Shown one piece after another: positions 6,687 through 8,366 of a DNA stretch of 8,366 nt (its first letter is position 1; every line of letters begins with the position of its first letter). The notes under the pieces were generated by a model, which was not told the origin of the DNA, ran no database searches, and was given only the letters and a program-made list of their open reading frames with translations. The position numbers and the translations under genes are program-made. The stretch comes from Caldifarciminota bacterium (GTDB taxonomy: Bacteria; Hydrothermota; UBA3072; B12-G15), in NCBI GenBank assembly GCA_021163525.1, contig JAGGTX010000109.1, positions 1 through 8,366 on the forward strand. Direction: 5' to 3'.

Positions 6687-8366
6687 AAGGATTACCACCT
6701 TATCCGAAATTCTCTTATTTTCACCCTTGAGAACAACGAAGTAAAGTCCACTTGATAGGTTCCCAAGGCTGTATCTATATATTCCTGCCTTCATCTCCTT
6801 TCCATCTATCAGTGTCAAAACCCTTCTTCCTGTTATATCAAACAGAGAGAGTTCAACTTTCATTCTTGAAGGAATACTCACATTCAGAAGGTGGTTCCCC
6901 GGGTTGAATGCAAAGGAGAGTTCCTCTATGGGATTGAAGACCACCCTGACCTCCCTTGTCTCAACATGCCCATCATCAAAGGTTGATTTCACCCTGTACC
7001 AGTAAACCCTGCCGGGATCAACATCTGCATCCAGATATGTAGAACCGCTGGTTTCACCTATAAGTGAGAAATGCTGGTTATCCTCTGACCTGTATATCTC
7101 CGATGATAAAATCCCATTACCGGCAATTTTTATAACCACGCCTTCCATTGAGATTGAGTAACCCAGATACATGTTATGTGTGGCAAGTGAAGGCCCGCAG
7201 TATTCACCCGTCCCTGTGTTTTTAATGTATACAGTAAAGCCTGCTCCCTTTGCTGTAACATTGTCATTCTTCCAGACAACTATCGCAACTGTGTCATTCG
7301 CATTAAGGGATAGAGATAGGCCTTCGTCACCACCTGCACCATTCACATCCGATTCAATTCCCTTAGACCTTCCCATCACATTATTCCCGTAATAGACACC
7401 GATCCCCAGGTCAGAACCACTTGCATTCACAACAGAGCATGCATATGTGGCCGTTGTTGGAACAGGGAATTCGTATGCCTTCACAACATCAGAAGCGTAA
7501 TTGAAATTATCAACCTTACCTCTTCTTTCAGCAGTCCAGTCCCCGAATGAGTCAGGGGACATTGAAATTGAAAAATTCACATAAGCAGAATCCCTGCTGT
7601 CAAGGAAGTTGTAAATTCCAGCAAAAACAGAATCAATATTTCTTCCATCCAGGACAACAAAGTCCACCATCCCAGGACCCAATGCAGAGGCACCTATGGT
7701 ATGGGAATATCCAGTGTATGGGTCTGTGGGACCATCTGAATACACCTTAAGGTCAACATCAAATGTATCTCCAGCAGCATTGATGTTGAAATCCCTCACA
7801 CCAAATACATACCATCTTGGCTGAGTAAGGTTGAGTTTGTAAGCAGTGCAGTTTTCTAAGTAACCTGCAAATGGTCCTGTCATTGGTGGAACCCATGATT
7901 CAAGAACAGATGTATTAACGGGGAAAACAGGTGCTCTGAAATTATACTGCTTACCCCAGTATCTATAAGAGACATTAAACACATTCCCCTGGACATTGTC
8001 ATTGAAGTCGGCCCACATAAGGAGTGTGTGCCTTCCACCCGGTATATAAACACTCTGGTCTGAGTATGAAAGGCTGGCGTAAGCATTCAGGGTTTCGGCT
8101 GTGCCATACCAGACAGAATAGTTGTCCAGGAAGCAATAGTTTTCAAATGTGTCTCTTGCTGTCCCTGAGGATGTTGAAATGTCAATAGGAGACCTGTTTA
8201 TCAACGCAAGGTGGGTGTATACATTTCCAGAACCGTCCACCCAGGAACCCGAGAGGTTTGAGGGAACAGTATGGGTGCCTGATGCATTCGTGGGAAGAAC
8301 AGCCCAATCCCAGCCACTGGGCCTGTAGTAGGAAACGGTTGGATGGTCTTCTCTTAAGAATACATA
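6681..8366 (-). CDS. Secreted CARDB/PPC/FN3-like beta-module protein with C-terminal sorting domain, 5'-truncated
   Basis: The - strand frame is open from the right edge to a TAA at 6683-6681. 561 residues are visible, numbered from the Tyr at 8366-8364. A GTG at 8240 falls inside a CARDB-like module, so the real start lies beyond the window. Modules: CARDB-like (~12-145), with GWDWAVLP near its start and GGRHTLLMWADFND around 110-123; a pre-peptidase-C-like module (~162-277, NCTAYKLNL, VDFVVLDGRN); a second PPC-like module (~283-385, VKAYEFPVPTTATYACSV, GDEGLSLSLNANDTVAIVVW); an FN3-like module (~391-478, IYRSEDNQHFSLIGE, VYWYRVKST); and the sorting-type domain (~479-561: FDITGR at 509, GLYF at 540, ending KVVILK). 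PPC modules usually follow extracellular peptidases, so a catalytic domain may lie upstream outside the window, but none is visible. Likely exported by the same route as its two neighbours. Function unknown; module names are from pattern recall. Confidence 0.9.
   Translation of the reverse strand, partial: YVFLREDHPTVSYYRPSGWDWAVLPTNASGTHTVPSNLSGSWVDGSGNVYTHLALINRSPIDISTSSGTARDTFENYCFLDNYSVWYGTAETLNAYASLSYSDQSVYIPGGRHTLLMWADFNDNVQGNVFNVSYRYWGKQYNFRAPVFPVNTSVLESWVPPMTGPFAGYLENCTAYKLNLTQPRWYVFGVRDFNINAAGDTFDVDLKVYSDGPTDPYTGYSHTIGASALGPGMVDFVVLDGRNIDSVFAGIYNFLDSRDSAYVNFSISMSPDSFGDWTAERRGKVDNFNYASDVVKAYEFPVPTTATYACSVVNASGSDLGIGVYYGNNVMGRSKGIESDVNGAGGDEGLSLSLNANDTVAIVVWKNDNVTAKGAGFTVYIKNTGTGEYCGPSLATHNMYLGYSISMEGVVIKIAGNGILSSEIYRSEDNQHFSLIGETSGSTYLDADVDPGRVYWYRVKSTFDDGHVETREVRVVFNPIEELSFAFNPGNHLLNVSIPSRMKVELSLFDITGRRVLTLIDGKEMKAGIYRYSLGNLSSGLYFVVLKGENKRISDKVVILK

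Noticed and set aside
8238..8240. GTG as start of the - strand gene
   Set aside because: The frame continues without a stop for 42 more codons to the right edge, and those residues fit the opening of the CARDB-like module. No ribosome binding site is evident.
1..8366. CRISPR arrays, tRNA/rRNA genes, insertion sequences, phage or defence genes
   Set aside because: No regularly spaced repeats, cloverleaf-forming segments, terminal inverted repeats or transposase motifs were seen. Recurrent GATACC-type strings come from repeated GDT/SDT residues in the beta modules, not from DNA repeats.

Overview
The window holds parts of three large genes for secreted, multidomain proteins. Two lie on the + strand and appear to form a short operon. 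The third is convergent on the - strand. No RNA gene, insertion sequence, CRISPR array or origin is visible, and almost every base is coding.

Layout: (1) 1-2942 (+) is a subtilisin-family (S8) serine protease of the KP-43-like type. It is cut by the left edge within the codon of its catalytic histidine. The protease and its beta-barrel domain are followed by an Ig/FN3-like module, a MAM-like jelly roll, a further beta module and a C-terminal sorting-type domain. (2) After an 84-nt gap with a perfect Shine-Dalgarno sequence, 3027-6635 (+) encodes a 1202-residue exported mosaic protein with no recognisable catalytic site. Two copies of a GATase1/DJ-1-like alpha/beta module bracket CARDB-like, MAM-like and other beta modules. 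(3) 6655-6686 is a strong terminator serving both directions. (4) 6681-8366 (-) is the 3' part of a further secreted beta-rich protein, with CARDB-like, pre-peptidase-C-like and FN3-like modules, cut by the right edge.

All three proteins, although otherwise different, end in the same roughly 80-residue domain: (Y/F)D-x-x-GR, about 31 residues, G(V/L)YF, about 22 residues, and a final hydrophobic strand ending in Lys. This matches the type A sorting domain of the type IX secretion system (T9SS, Por) and the related FlgD-Ig-like C-terminal domains. The window is therefore a cluster of proteins sharing one export or surface-anchoring route.

Organism: a bacterium of the FCB assemblage or a nearby candidate phylum, with WOR-3 (Stahlbacteria/Hydrothermae-like) the best guess. 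The reasons are the type A-like C-terminal domains, the KP-43-like protease with a long modular tail, the GATase-like/CARDB/MAM architecture and moderate AT richness. The perfect Shine-Dalgarno sequence of the second gene argues mildly against Bacteroidetes proper, which rarely use one. This is inference, because there is no phylogenetic marker gene in the window.

The first two products are probably made together: an extracellular protease and a large non-enzymatic partner or surface protein. Whether one processes the other cannot be read from sequence. No clearly new enzymatic system is visible. The most notable structure is the internally duplicated, bracketing alpha/beta module of the second protein and the shared C-terminal domain on three unrelated passengers.
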